A stretch of DNA of 46,623 nucleotides from Limosilactobacillus alvi (GCF_016900115.1 NZ_JACJJQ010000013.1:1-46623), one strand, 5' to 3'; shown: positions 15,255 through 23,853, numbered from the stretch's first letter. A program made the numbers and translations. The notes: generated by a model from the sequence alone, not told the origin.

Positions 15255-16389
15255 TCAATCATCGGAACCAACTACTCAAATTTTGGCAAATCTTGTAAAC
15301 AAGCAAGGTTGGCTTCCTTTGCTATGGTCTGAAATGGGTAACAGAAAGAAGCAAGTAAGGTTGCTACTTAGTCAGTTTGATTTAGCTATCGTTGAATTAG
15401 CAGGAGGAGCGTTCGGCTTTGTTTTACCAATTTCAGCTTGGCCAACTTTTACTCAACGGGTACGAAAACAATTTGCAGATGATCAGCAAATTTTGGCTGA
15501 TTTGGCAAATCTAGAGGTAACTATTGCAGTATACTGGCAAGCGGGACGCTTTCGCTTCAATCTTACTAAGCACCCCTTGATCTATGGGATTTTAAATATA
15601 ACTCCGGATTCCTTTTATGATGGGGGCCGCTTTAATAGTCATTCTGCAATGGTTAAGCAAATTGAAAAAATGGTGGCAGCAGGTGCTGACATTATTGAAC
15701 CAGGGGGGCAAACAACAAAACCAGGACACTTCGTTGAGGTTACACCAGAAGAAGAATGGCAACGGATTGCTCCCGCAATTGAATTAATCCAGGATCGTTA
15801 TCCGCAGGTCGCTATTGCTGTCGATACTTATAAGTTACCTGTTATGGAGCGGGCGTTAGCGGCTGGGGTTGATATTATTAATGATGTTAACGGCTTTGAA
15901 ACCGCAGAAAAGCGGCAACTCTTAGCCAAATATTCAAAGGTCGGTCTAGTTACTATGCATTCAAGTCGTGGCCATGAATACGAAAATCTAACCAACGGGA
16001 TGAAAAAATTCTTCAAGGCTAATCTTGCTGAATTGATCGCAGCAGGCATTGATCGCGAACGGATTTGTTTAGATCAAGGAATTGGTTATGCCAAGGTAGC
16101 GGATGGTTATCAAGATTTTGCTATGATGAATAATCTTGCCGAGTTAAATGAATTTCACCGTCCAATCATGGTGGCAATTTCCCGGAAGGGCTTTGGGCAA
16201 AAACTATTTGGTTTGCCAAAAGAAAAGCGACTAGGAGTGACCCTAATCGCAGAAACGGCGATGTTTTTAGCTGGTGGGCGGGTGCTCCGCGTCCATGATG
16301 TCGAAGAGACGCAACAGTTGGTAAAATTGATTGAAACAATCAAGTCAAGTTACTGGACGTTACCAGGGCATTACGAGGAGAAAAATTGA
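15229..16389 (+). CDS. folP: Dihydropteroate synthase with N-terminal extension
   Basis: Condenses hydroxymethyl-dihydropterin pyrophosphate with p-aminobenzoate to dihydropteroate; it is the sulfonamide target. At 386 residues it is longer than the usual ~270-280: about 115 N-terminal residues precede the TIM barrel, which starts with YGILNITPDSFYDGG near residue 123. The loop usually GGESTRPG is GGQTTKPG. Other signatures are normal (VDTYK, INDVNGF, AISRKGFG, RVHDVEET). The ATG has AAAGGAG upstream. It closes the folate operon; its last 30 bases overlap the end of a minus-strand gene. No terminator is visible directly behind it. Confidence 0.92.
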   Translation: MYLKKWNFNQSSEPTTQILANLVNKQGWLPLLWSEMGNRKKQVRLLLSQFDLAIVELAGGAFGFVLPISAWPTFTQRVRKQFADDQQILADLANLEVTIAVYWQAGRFRFNLTKHPLIYGILNITPDSFYDGGRFNSHSAMVKQIEKMVAAGADIIEPGGQTTKPGHFVEVTPEEEWQRIAPAIELIQDRYPQVAIAVDTYKLPVMERALAAGVDIINDVNGFETAEKRQLLAKYSKVGLVTMHSSRGHEYENLTNGMKKFFKANLAELIAAGIDRERICLDQGIGYAKVADGYQDFAMMNNLAELNEFHRPIMVAISRKGFGQKLFGLPKEKRLGVTLIAETAMFLAGGRVLRVHDVEETQQLVKLIETIKSSYWTLPGHYEEKN

Positions 16390-16692
16390 GTTTGCGATTA
16401 AACAGGTCCGGGCTAGTCGAGGATTCCCAAAGGTGAGACGTAAACGCCGAAAACTTAGTTCGGTAATCGCGATGGTAAGTAGTAAAAGGATGATTTGGGT
16501 AAGGTGAAGCCCCAAAAAAATTGGAAAGGTAACGATTGTAACGGCAATTCGCAAACTCAAAATTAAAGCCAGTAGAAGCCGGGTGAAACTCCCAAAAAAA
16601 GATAGTTCTTTTTCAGTACTTGCGGTGAGACTTCGATGATAGACCAGGATAATGAGAATTACCAAGATCCAACTAGCAGTACTTAAGATCAT
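16360..16692 (-). CDS. Small hypothetical membrane protein
   Basis: A 110-residue protein that I do not recognise, with about four hydrophobic stretches: residues 6-18, 38-55, 58-72 and 90-105, separated by basic loops. The ATG at 16692 has a very strong ribosome binding site (AGGGAGGGG, 6 bases away); the frame extends six codons further to a TTG that would overlap this site and is rejected. Upstream TGGTAAAAT on the same strand is a plausible extended -10. Its stop lies inside folP, so the two mRNAs would overlap by 30 bases. No paralogue or motif suggests a function. Confidence 0.6.
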   Translation of the reverse strand: MILSTASWILVILIILVYHRSLTASTEKELSFFGSFTRLLLALILSLRIAVTIVTFPIFLGLHLTQIILLLLTIAITELSFRRLRLTFGNPRLARTCLIANSIFLLVMPW

Positions 16693-16750
16693 AGTTTCCC
16701 CTCCCTTCAATACTTTCTTTCATTTTACCATGTTGGATAGGGAGGGCGAC

Positions 16751-16778
16751 TTGAAAAATTATTAAAAACGTGTAAACT
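16751..16778 (+). promoter_or_regulatory. Promoter of the DUF2187 gene
   Basis: TTGAAA (16751-16756), a 16-base spacer, TAAACT (16773-16778), 38 bases before the start codon. Confidence 0.5.
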
Positions 16779-16816
16779 AACTCTTATTGTAGAAAGTGTA
16801 AGCTGAGGTGAACTGA

Positions 16817-17146
16817 ATGAAGTTTTATAAGATTGGCGATGAAGTTAAGGCAGGAAAGTTTGGCCCATTAGAACACGATTTCGGTGGGATTGTTGAAAAG
16901 GTATATGAAAATTCAATTATGATTTCTATTAAGGATTTCAATCCTGCCGACAAGACAAGTGTCAACGAATTAAATGGCCGGGCGGTTGTCCGCAAAGATG
17001 AAGCCAAGATGGTTAAGGCCGTAGAGCGAACTGCTGAAGATAAAGAATTAGCTGCTAAGGAAGAAAAAGAAAAGGGGAGTAAAGTGGCTAAGTCTAGTCG
17101 GAAAAAGCAGACTGTAAAAAAAACGGAAAAAAAGAGTGACAAATAA
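16817..17146 (+). CDS. DUF2187 (YkvS-like) family protein with lysine-rich tail
   Basis: A 109-residue protein. The first ~65 residues look like the small beta-barrel DUF2187 family (F-x-x-GDEV, GGIVEKVYENSIMISI, NELNGRAVV), known from Bacillus YkvS but without a known function. The remaining ~45 residues are almost only Lys, Glu, Ala and Ser and should be a helical or disordered tail that could bind nucleic acid or other acidic partners; that is inference. GAGGTG lies before the ATG. The end of the gene holds the -35 and -10 boxes of the downstream tRNA promoter. Confidence 0.75.
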   Translation: MKFYKIGDEVKAGKFGPLEHDFGGIVEKVYENSIMISIKDFNPADKTSVNELNGRAVVRKDEAKMVKAVERTAEDKELAAKEEKEKGSKVAKSSRKKQTVKKTEKKSDK

Positions 17147-17163
17147 CTGAGATATGTTATCAT
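17136..17163 (+). promoter_or_regulatory. Promoter of tRNA-Gly, inside the DUF2187 gene end
   Basis: GTGACA (17136-17141) and TATCAT (17158-17163) are 16 bases apart, with TGT before the -10 making it extended. The -35 lies within the last codons of the DUF2187 gene. Transcription would start about 20 bases before the tRNA. Confidence 0.55.
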
Positions 17164-17190
17164 AATTAAGGTGATTAGTTCACCTAGATT

Positions 17191-17261
17191 GCGGGTATAG
17201 TTCAGTGGTAAAACATAACCTTCCCAAGGTTAAGTCGCGAGTTCGATTCTCGTTACCCGCT
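17191..17261 (+). tRNA. tRNA-Gly (anticodon CCC)
   Basis: A full cloverleaf of 71 bases. The acceptor stem GCGGGTA pairs with TACCCGC (17254-17260), the anticodon loop TTCCCAA sits between TAACC and GGTTA, and the T arm reads GCGAG-TTCGATT-CTCGT. The anticodon is CCC, reading GGG. CCA is not encoded. The D stem is GTTC/AAAC, which leaves a C-A mismatch compared with the usual GTTT/AAAC of glycine tRNAs. It is a single isolated tRNA gene with its own promoter and terminator. Confidence 0.93.
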
Positions 17262-17265
17262 TTGC

Positions 17266-17292
17266 GAGCATCGCGTTGCGGTGTTCTTTTTT
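17266..17292 (+). terminator. Terminator of tRNA-Gly
   Basis: GAGCATCGC (17266-17274) pairs with GCGGTGTTC (17278-17286) with G-U pairs, followed by six T. Confidence 0.85.
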
Positions 17293-17315
17293 ATAACATT
17301 TGCTGATGTTATAAA
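17293..17315 (+). promoter_or_regulatory. Promoter region of the argS T-box leader
   Basis: TGTTATAAA (17307-17315) is an extended -10. It forms the right arm of a perfect inverted repeat, ATAACAT (17293-17299) and ATGTTAT (17306-17312), directly behind the tRNA terminator. No good -35 box is visible. Confidence 0.4.
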
Positions 17316-17320
17316 CCTTT

Positions 17321-17510
17321 AACAACAGTAGAAAGGTCTTCCTTTGTAAGCGAGTTCAGGTTGGTGGGAGCTGAATAAAGAGAGTTTTCGAAGCGGAGTT
17401 GAAGGAAAGTTTAATATTCATTTGAATGAGTGGAATGAAAGTTCAAATAGAGTGGTACCACGGGAAATCTCGTCTCTAATCAGTAGGCATACTGACTAGA
17501 GATTTTTTGT
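17321..17510 (+). ncRNA. T-box leader of argS
   Basis: A tRNA-sensing attenuator. The T-box core AGTGGTACCACGGG is at 17451-17464, followed by the terminator TCTCTA-TCAGTA / TACTGA-TAGAGA with its T run (17473-17508); the T-box core can instead form the antiterminator when uncharged tRNA binds. Stem I is closed by TTCCTT (17339-17344) and AAGGAA (17402-17407). In its 3' half, CGG at 17394-17396, followed by a purine, is a plausible arginine specifier codon, which fits the downstream argS. Uncharged tRNA-Arg should raise argS expression. Confidence 0.9.
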
Positions 17511-17529
17511 TATAAAGGAGGATTTATTT

Positions 17530-19218
17530 ATGGATGAAAAGCAACAAGTCGTTGACGCATTAAAGTTAGCCTTACCAGAGATGACTGAGGATGACTTGGC
17601 GGATAAGGTTGAACGGCCAAAAGATAATAAGAATGGGGACTATGCATTCCCAACTTTCTTCTTGGCAAAGACCCTTCATAAGGCTCCCCAAGCAATTGCC
17701 CAAGAATTAGTTGAAAAGATTGACCAAGCAAACTTCGAAAAAGTTGTTGTTGCTGGTCCATACATTAACTTCTACTTAAATAAAGCTAAGGTTGGGGCTG
17801 AAATTTTAAAGGCCATTTTAGCTGATCCCGAAAACTATGGTTCTAAGGATTTAGGCCACTACGGAAACGTAACGATTGACTATTCATCTCCTAACATTGC
17901 TAAGCCAATGTCAATGGGACACTTACGGTCAACAATGATTGGTGAATCCATTGGCCGGATCCTTGAAAAGGAAAACTACCGGGTTGTTCGGATTGACTAC
18001 CTTGGTGACTGGGGTACCCAATTTGGAAAGCTGATGGCGGCTTACAAGATGTGGGGGAACGAAGAAGATGTTAAGAAGGATCCAATTAATACCTTATTAA
18101 ATTACTATGTACGGATTAATACGGAAGCCGATGAACACCCAGAATATACGGAAGCTGGTCGAGACTGGTTTGCTAAGCTTGAACATGGGGACAAAGAAGC
18201 ATGGCGTCTTTGGAAGTGGTTCCGAGAAATTTCTTTGGAACGGTTCCAACGGGTTTACGACATGTTAGATGTCCATTTTGATTCTTTCCATGGGGAAGCC
18301 TTCTCTGCACAAAAGATGGAAGAACCAATCCAATTACTCCGTGACAAGAACTTGTTAAAGCTCAGCCGGGGGGCTCAAATTGTTGACCTTGATAAATACA
18401 ACTTAGTGCCACCGCTGATCATTAAGAGTAATGGGACTACAACTTACATTACCCGTGACTTAGCAACGGCTCTCTTCCGGAAACGGATGTATGGGCACGT
18501 TAAGTCCTTGTATGTTGTTGGGGCCGAACAAGAAAACTACTACAAGCAATTGAAGGCTGTTTTAAAGGAAATGGGCTTTAGTTGGTGGGATCAATTGGAA
18601 CACATTTCCTTCGGTTTAATGAGTTTCGGTGGGAAGAAAATGTCTACCCGGAAGGGGAACGTGGTCTCCCTCGAGGACGTTTTGAACGACTCGGTAAAGT
18701 TGGCACGGGAACAAATTACCCAAAAGAATCCATCGCTTAAGAACCCCGAAGAAGTTGCTAAGATGGTCGGAATTGGGGCGGTTGTCTTCCATGATTTGAA
18801 GAACGACCGGCGGAACAGTGTTGATTTCCGGCTTGAAGACGTTGTTAAGTTTGAAGGGGAAACTGGTCCTTATGTACAATATGCACGAGCACGGGCAATG
18901 AGTATTCTCCGGAAAGAAAATAATCCAAGCTTTGATGATGTTGATCTTTCCCAAGTTGGGGTAGCAGCTTGGCCGGTTCTTAAGCAATTAGGGAAGTTTG
19001 GTGAAACAATCCAACGGGCTGCGGAAAACTACGATCCATCAATTGTTGCTAAGTACGCCCTTGCATTAGCAAAGGACTTTAATCAATACTACGCTCACAC
19101 GCGGATTTTGGTTGATGACGAGGGCAAGCTCGCGCGGTTAGCCTTAGTTCAAGCAGTTGCCGAGGTTTTGAAGTCGGCATTAGCTTTACTTGGAGTTAAG
19201 GCACCAGATGAAATGTAA
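17530..19218 (+). CDS. argS: Arginyl-tRNA synthetase
   Basis: Charges tRNA-Arg with arginine in the cytosol. The 562-residue class Ia enzyme has the N-terminal Add-1 domain typical of ArgS, the HIGH-type motif in [16 protein letters not shown] (about residues 119-134, here as GHLR) and [10 protein letters not shown] near residue 370; the C-terminal third is the helical anticodon-binding DALR domain. AAAGGAGG lies upstream of the ATG. It is controlled by the T-box leader directly in front and ends in a strong terminator. Confidence 0.97.
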   Translation: MDEKQQVVDALKLALPEMTEDDLADKVERPKDNKNGDYAFPTFFLAKTLHKAPQAIAQELVEKIDQANFEKVVVAGPYINFYLNKAKVGAEILKAILADPENYGSKDLGHYGNVTIDYSSPNIAKPMSMGHLRSTMIGESIGRILEKENYRVVRIDYLGDWGTQFGKLMAAYKMWGNEEDVKKDPINTLLNYYVRINTEADEHPEYTEAGRDWFAKLEHGDKEAWRLWKWFREISLERFQRVYDMLDVHFDSFHGEAFSAQKMEEPIQLLRDKNLLKLSRGAQIVDLDKYNLVPPLIIKSNGTTTYITRDLATALFRKRMYGHVKSLYVVGAEQENYYKQLKAVLKEMGFSWWDQLEHISFGLMSFGGKKMSTRKGNVVSLEDVLNDSVKLAREQITQKNPSLKNPEEVAKMVGIGAVVFHDLKNDRRNSVDFRLEDVVKFEGETGPYVQYARARAMSILRKENNPSFDDVDLSQVGVAAWPVLKQLGKFGETIQRAAENYDPSIVAKYALALAKDFNQYYAHTRILVDDEGKLARLALVQAVAEVLKSALALLGVKAPDEM

Positions 19219-19242
19219 TTTCAAAGACCTTAAAATTTGGCT

Positions 19243-19277
19243 AAGGAAGTTGAGTTTTCTCTCGGCTTCCTTTTTTT
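19243..19277 (+). terminator. Terminator of argS
   Basis: AAGGAAGTTGAG (19243-19254) pairs with CTCGGCTTCCTT (19261-19272), two G-U pairs included, followed by T to 19277. Confidence 0.88.
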
Positions 19278-19316
19278 ATATCTTCAATTTATGATAGAAT
19301 GCGAAGTTGAAGATAT
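19278..19316. promoter_or_regulatory. pbp1A promoter bracketed by a 10-bp inverted repeat
   Basis: ATATCTTCAA (19278-19287) and TTGAAGATAT (19307-19316) are a perfect inverted repeat with a 19-base centre. The centre holds TGATAGAAT (-10 at 19295-19300, extended). A T run follows the right arm, so the same DNA could fold as a second terminator in RNA read through from argS. Confidence 0.5.
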
Positions 19317-19337
19317 TTTTTTGGAGTTAACACTTAA

Positions 19338-21431
19338 ATGAAATTTGAAGAGCGAAAAAAACAATTTGAAGTATGGCTCAGACGATTATGGAGAGCATTA
19401 CGCGAAAACTTTCGCCATTTCTGGCATCGTTTTCAGTTAACCCGGTGGCTAATTGTAATTTTCTTAAGTGCTTTTTTACTGATGAGTATCTACTTAACGA
19501 TTGTTGCTAAAACAGCAAATGTTAGGAGTCTCCAGTCGCGCCTTGAACACCCAACCATGGTTTATGATCAAAATGGAAATTCAGCTGGGAGCCTTTACTC
19601 ACAAAAGGGGACCTATGTTAAATTAAATGAAATTTCACCTAACGTTACGGCAGCGGTTCTTTCAACTGAAGATCGCAATTTCTACCACGAACATGGTTTT
19701 TCAGTTAAAGGGCTTGGTCGGGCCGCTTTTCTTTTGGTAAAAAACAAGGTATTAGGGCGAGATTATATTTCTGGTGGTGGAAGTACTTTAACCCAACAAT
19801 TAGTGAAGAATGCTTTCTTAAGCCAAGAACAAACTTTTTCCCGGAAAGCTAAAGAAATTTTTATTTCTGTTGAAGTTGAAAATCAATATAGTAAGAATCA
19901 AATTCTAACAATGTACCTTAACAATGCCTATTTTGGTCACGGCGTCTGGGGAATCCAGGATGCGGCGGAACGGTATTTTGATACTGATGCCAAAGACTTA
20001 ACGGTTCCTGAAGCCGCAACATTGGCGGGGATGTTAACTTCACCGGGGACATATGATCCGGTGAACCATCCGAAAGCCACAAAAGCGCGGCGAAATTTGG
20101 TTTTAGAGTTAATGGTCGAAAACCATAAATTAACGAACCAACAAACTAAACACTACCAAGCAACTCCTTTAGTGGTGAACAATGGTTATCAATCGCCAAA
20201 TACTTACCGTTATCCGGCATATTTTGACGCTGTGATTGCGGAGGCAATTAATAAATATGGCCTTACTGAAGCCGAGGTCATGAATGATGGCTATAAGATC
20301 TATACAACCTTAAACCAAGGGCAACAAAGGGCAATGCAGTCCGTTTTTAACGATGATGAAAATTTCCCAGCTAACCTCGCTGATGGAAGTATGGTGCAAG
20401 CTGCTTCGGTTGCTGTTAATCCGAAGACCGGTGGTGTCACTGCCTTATATGGTGGGCGGGGAAAACACGTCTTTCGTGGATACAACCGGGCAACGCAGAT
20501 GCGACGGCAACCAGGGTCAACAATTAAACCAATTGCCGTCTACACACCTGCCTTGATACATGGGTACTTTTATGATTCAACTTTACAAGACGAAAAAACT
20601 ACTTATGGAACTGGCAAACATCGCTATACACCAAAGAACTATGACAATCAATACAGTGGCGAAGTTCCAATGTATAAAGCCTTGTACGAAAGTTTGAATG
20701 CACCAGCGGTTTGGCTTTTAAATAAGATTGGGGTCAATACTGGCTACAAAATGGCAGAACAATTTGGTTTGCCAGTCGAGAGTGGGGATAAGAACCTTGC
20801 TCTTGCGCTTGGAGGCTTAACCAAGGGAGTTTCCCCACTGCAAATGGCTCGAGCATACTCTGTCTTTGCTTCTGGTGGGAAATTACCAACGACGCACTTT
20901 ATTACCAAGATTGTGGATGCTAGTGGTCATCAGGTAAAGCGTAAGGGTCATTTAACGCAAAAACGGGTTATTAAGCAGTCAGTTGCCAACGAGATGACGA
21001 GTATGATGATGGATGTTTTTAAACTTGGGACCGGGAAGAGTGCGGCTCCGTCAGGTTATACGTTGGCCGGGAAAACGGGTACAACCAATTCTGGAATTAA
21101 GGCGAATGATAGTGATCGTGATAAATGGATAATTGGTTATACACCAGATGTGGTAGTTGCTACATGGGAAGGTTATGATGATACGACAGCGACACAACAA
21201 CTTTCTGACGTGGAAAATCGCGATATTTACGCGCTTTATCGTTCTGAAATGAGTGACTTACTACCACACACAGCTGGAACAAAATTCCAGGTTAAGGATG
21301 CTCAAACCCGGGCAACTAGTGGAACAAAAACCCCGAATGGGAATTTATTGCAACAAGCGAGTGATTTTGCCCAAAACGTTAAGGATCGATTGAACCAAGC
21401 TTGGAATAATGTTCGTTCGCTTTTCCAGTAA
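19338..21431 (+). CDS. pbp1A: Bifunctional penicillin-binding protein 1A
   Basis: Class A PBP that polymerises glycan strands and cross-links peptides at the outer face of the membrane. The 697 residues run: basic cytoplasmic start, membrane segment about residues 35-57, GT51 transglycosylase domain with catalytic Glu in STEDRNFYHEHG near residue 111 and the GGSTLTQQLVKN motif, then the transpeptidase domain with STIK (about residue 395), SLN in YESLNAP and KTGT (about residue 578). A Thr/Gln-rich tail closes it. TTGGAG lies before the ATG. Its promoter is bracketed by an inverted repeat. Confidence 0.95.
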   Translation: MKFEERKKQFEVWLRRLWRALRENFRHFWHRFQLTRWLIVIFLSAFLLMSIYLTIVAKTANVRSLQSRLEHPTMVYDQNGNSAGSLYSQKGTYVKLNEISPNVTAAVLSTEDRNFYHEHGFSVKGLGRAAFLLVKNKVLGRDYISGGGSTLTQQLVKNAFLSQEQTFSRKAKEIFISVEVENQYSKNQILTMYLNNAYFGHGVWGIQDAAERYFDTDAKDLTVPEAATLAGMLTSPGTYDPVNHPKATKARRNLVLELMVENHKLTNQQTKHYQATPLVVNNGYQSPNTYRYPAYFDAVIAEAINKYGLTEAEVMNDGYKIYTTLNQGQQRAMQSVFNDDENFPANLADGSMVQAASVAVNPKTGGVTALYGGRGKHVFRGYNRATQMRRQPGSTIKPIAVYTPALIHGYFYDSTLQDEKTTYGTGKHRYTPKNYDNQYSGEVPMYKALYESLNAPAVWLLNKIGVNTGYKMAEQFGLPVESGDKNLALALGGLTKGVSPLQMARAYSVFASGGKLPTTHFITKIVDASGHQVKRKGHLTQKRVIKQSVANEMTSMMMDVFKLGTGKSAAPSGYTLAGKTGTTNSGIKANDSDRDKWIIGYTPDVVVATWEGYDDTTATQQLSDVENRDIYALYRSEMSDLLPHTAGTKFQVKDAQTRATSGTKTPNGNLLQQASDFAQNVKDRLNQAWNNVRSLFQ

Positions 21432-21478
21432 GGGTCTGTTAGAATAGGTTTAATGATTAAATTTTTTGGAGGCCGATT

Positions 21479-21838
21479 ATGGTTGTAAATATTTACGATA
21501 CTGCAAATGAACTTGAACGCCAAATGCGGGAAACGCAAGAATACAAGGATTTGGTTGTTGCTTTTGATAAATTAAAGGAAGATCAAGCAACTTTTGATCT
21601 CTTCAAGAAGTTTCAAAAGAGCCAAATGAATGCCCAACAAAAGCAAGTGGCTGGAAAGGAGCTTTCTGAAGACGAGATTAAAGAAGTTCAAGACCTTGCA
21701 AAGCAAGTTAGCACAAAGCAATCCGTAATTGATTTAATGGAAGTTGAACGACGGGTTGACAGCATGATGCAAGAATTAAATAAGGTAATTACTAAGCCAA
21801 TTCAAGAAGTTTACAAGGACATTTTGCCACAACAGTAA
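21479..21838 (+). CDS. UPF0342 / YheA-type YlbF-family protein
   Basis: A 119-residue all-helical protein of the YlbF/YmcA/YheA family (UPF0342). Helical heptad patterns with many Gln and Lys run through the whole length, starting with NIYDTANELERQMRE. YlbF and YmcA act with YaaT on RNase Y in Bacillus; the job of YheA is not settled. GGAGG lies before the ATG. It stands next to the exoribonuclease gene yhaM, as in Bacillus, which is consistent with but does not prove a link to RNA turnover. Confidence 0.85.
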   Translation: MVVNIYDTANELERQMRETQEYKDLVVAFDKLKEDQATFDLFKKFQKSQMNAQQKQVAGKELSEDEIKEVQDLAKQVSTKQSVIDLMEVERRVDSMMQELNKVITKPIQEVYKDILPQQ

Positions 21839-21847
21839 ACTGAAGCT

Positions 21848-21884
21848 AGCAACTCCTTCTCATTGTGGATGGGGTTGCTTTTTT
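21848..21884 (+). terminator. Terminator between yheA and yhaM
   Basis: AGCAACTCC (21848-21856) pairs with GGGGTTGCT (21871-21879), one G-U pair, followed by T to 21884. The yhaM ribosome binding site begins directly behind it, so it acts as an internal stop or attenuator. Confidence 0.75.
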
Positions 21885-21897
21885 AAGGAGAAGATGG

Positions 21898-22836
21898 ATG
21901 CAATTAGCTGAATTTAATGAAGGTGACCCAATTAAGGTCAACTGTTTAATCAAAAGTGCCCAAGCTAAAACAACTAAAAATGGGGGCCAATACTTAGCGC
22001 TTACCTTTCAAGATCAGAGTGGTGACTTAAACGGTAATCTCTGGGATGCAACTGATCAACAGGTTGCTGACCTAGAAGCAGGTAAAGTGGTAAATTTAAC
22101 GGGGCGACGTAGTTCTTATCAAGGGAAGCCCCAAGTTGAAATCCAAGGGGTTAAACTTATTCCCGAATTATCACCAAATGATTTTGTTCCCCGTGCTCCA
22201 GAAAGTGATCGTGAAATCAAGACCGCACTTCGCCCATTTTTTACAGCGATTACGGAGTCAACTTGGCATCAAATCATTAATGGCTTAATTAGTAAACATG
22301 GAACTGATTTCTTTTCCAGTCCGGCAGCTAAAAGTAATCATCACGCTTTTGTCGGTGGCTTAGCCTACCATACTTTATCAATTTTAAGGCTAGCAAAGGC
22401 GATTATCCCCCTTTATCCAGGAATTAATGAGCAATTAGTTTATGCGGGCGCAATTTTACATGATCTTGGTAAGACGATTGAATTATCCGGGCCGATTGCA
22501 ACAGAATATACAGTTGAAGGAAAATTACTCGGTCATATCTCAATTATTGATGGGGAAATTACGGCAATTTGTGAAGAATTAAAGATTTCAACTTCATCTG
22601 AAGCAGTGATAGCCTTGCGACATTTAGTTTTAGCTCATCATGGCTTGTTAGAATATGGGTCACCAGTTCGGCCTCAGATCTTGGAAGCGGAGTTATTGCA
22701 CCAACTTGATGAGTTAGACGCGTCATTGTTAATGATGACATCAGCTTTAGCCAAGGTTCAACCTGGGGAATTTACGGAGCGCCTATTTGCGATGGATAAT
22801 CGTCGATTTTACAAGTTGAAACTGCCGGAAAAGTAA
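21898..22836 (+). CDS. yhaM: 3'-5' exoribonuclease YhaM
   Basis: A metal-dependent 3'-5' exonuclease acting on RNA and single-stranded DNA. The 312-residue protein has an N-terminal OB-fold (residues about 10-100) and a C-terminal HD domain: HHAFVGGLAYHTL near residue 145 and HDLGKT near residue 188, with later His in LAHHGLLEYG. The ATG at 21898 has AAGGAG 7 bases upstream; an upstream in-frame start (21865) would lie inside the terminator hairpin and is rejected. The yheA-yhaM-prsA-hit-ecsAB order is as in Bacillus. Confidence 0.92.
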   Translation: MQLAEFNEGDPIKVNCLIKSAQAKTTKNGGQYLALTFQDQSGDLNGNLWDATDQQVADLEAGKVVNLTGRRSSYQGKPQVEIQGVKLIPELSPNDFVPRAPESDREIKTALRPFFTAITESTWHQIINGLISKHGTDFFSSPAAKSNHHAFVGGLAYHTLSILRLAKAIIPLYPGINEQLVYAGAILHDLGKTIELSGPIATEYTVEGKLLGHISIIDGEITAICEELKISTSSEAVIALRHLVLAHHGLLEYGSPVRPQILEAELLHQLDELDASLLMMTSALAKVQPGEFTERLFAMDNRRFYKLKLPEK

Positions 22837-22879
22837 AAAAACCTTAAGATTCAGATCGATAATCAGTGTTTAAGTAGAA

Positions 22880-22890
22880 TGTGGTATCAT
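22880..22890 (+). promoter_or_regulatory. Extended -10 promoter of prsA
   Basis: TGTGGTATCAT, with -10 TATCAT at 22885-22890, about 33 bases before the prsA start. No clear -35. Confidence 0.45.
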
Positions 22891-22923
22891 TTATTAGAAA
22901 GTTTTTAAAGGAGTGTAAAGAGT

Positions 22924-23853
22924 TTGAAGAAGAAAAAATTATTAGCCGTGGTGGCTGGACTTACTTTGATGCTTCCACTGGCCGCATGTGGAAATAAGGC
23001 CGTCGCTACGACAAGTGGTGGTAAGATTACCCAAAGTGAATATTACAGTAGCATGAAGCAAACTTCCCAAGGGAAAGCGGTTTTGCAACAAATGATCTTG
23101 GATAAGGTTTTGCAAAAGCAATATGGAAAGCAAGTTTCTGACTCAGACGTTAATAAGGAATACAATAGTTACAAGTCGCAGTACGGTTCTTCTTTCTCCA
23201 CAGTTTTAGCTCAACAAGGCTTAACGACCAAGAGTTTCAAGGATCAAATTCGTTCCCAATTACTTTTACAAGCTGCAGTTCGCCATTATTCAACCTTTAG
23301 TAATAAAGCTTTACAAAAGCAATGGAAGAATTACCAACCAAAGGTTCAAACAGCTGAAATTTTGGTTAGTTCCAAGGATACGGCTCAATCGGTGATTGAT
23401 AAATTGAACAATCACGATGGAAACAAGCTAACTTACTTCAAGAAGTTAGCCAAGAAGTACTCCACGGATACTTCAACAAAGAATTCTGGTGGGGTAGTTG
23501 CTGCCTTTGATAACGCTAGCTCTAGTGTTGACTCGGCATACAAGAAGGCTGCCTTTAACTTAAAGACCGGAGAGTACACCTCTGAACCAGTTAAGACGGA
23601 TAATGGTTACCAAGTAATCTACATGATTAAGCACCCTGCAAAGGGGAAGATGGCTAACCACATTAGTGATTTGAAGAACCAAATTGTTGAAAACAATATG
23701 AATGACTCCTCATTCATGAAGAAGGTTATCTCGAATGTATTGAAGAAAGGAAATGTTTCGATTAAGGATAAGGATCTTTCGAACATCCTAGACGATTATC
23801 TTAGTACTTCATCAAGTACGGCTTCCACAACTTCATCTAGTTCTTCAAAGTAG
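22924..23853 (+). CDS. prsA: Foldase lipoprotein PrsA
   Basis: A membrane-anchored peptidyl-prolyl isomerase that folds proteins after export, often including PBPs. The lipoprotein signal ends with LAAC, so Cys22 becomes the lipid-modified N-terminus. Residues 30-135 form the SurA-like chaperone part, about 135-235 the parvulin domain ([13 protein letters not shown] ... [12 protein letters not shown] ... GYQVIYM), and the tail after residue 280 is Ser/Thr-rich. The start is TTG, with AAAGGAG about 9 bases away; the ATGs further in would remove the signal. The gene lies close to PBP1A and wall genes. Confidence 0.93.
   Translation: MKKKKLLAVVAGLTLMLPLAACGNKAVATTSGGKITQSEYYSSMKQTSQGKAVLQQMILDKVLQKQYGKQVSDSDVNKEYNSYKSQYGSSFSTVLAQQGLTTKSFKDQIRSQLLLQAAVRHYSTFSNKALQKQWKNYQPKVQTAEILVSSKDTAQSVIDKLNNHDGNKLTYFKKLAKKYSTDTSTKNSGGVVAAFDNASSSVDSAYKKAAFNLKTGEYTSEPVKTDNGYQVIYMIKHPAKGKMANHISDLKNQIVENNMNDSSFMKKVISNVLKKGNVSIKDKDLSNILDDYLSTSSSTASTTSSSSSK

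Noticed and set aside
16690-16746. CCCTCCC/GGGAGGG pairing that could hide the ribosome binding site of the small membrane protein
   Set aside because: The likely start site after TGGTAAAAT leaves CCCTCCC outside the mRNA, so the pairing would not form in RNA.
16825-17163. 112-codon minus-strand frame over the DUF2187 gene
   Set aside because: It mirrors the lysine-rich tail of the real gene as a Phe/Leu-rich stretch and has no ribosome binding site.
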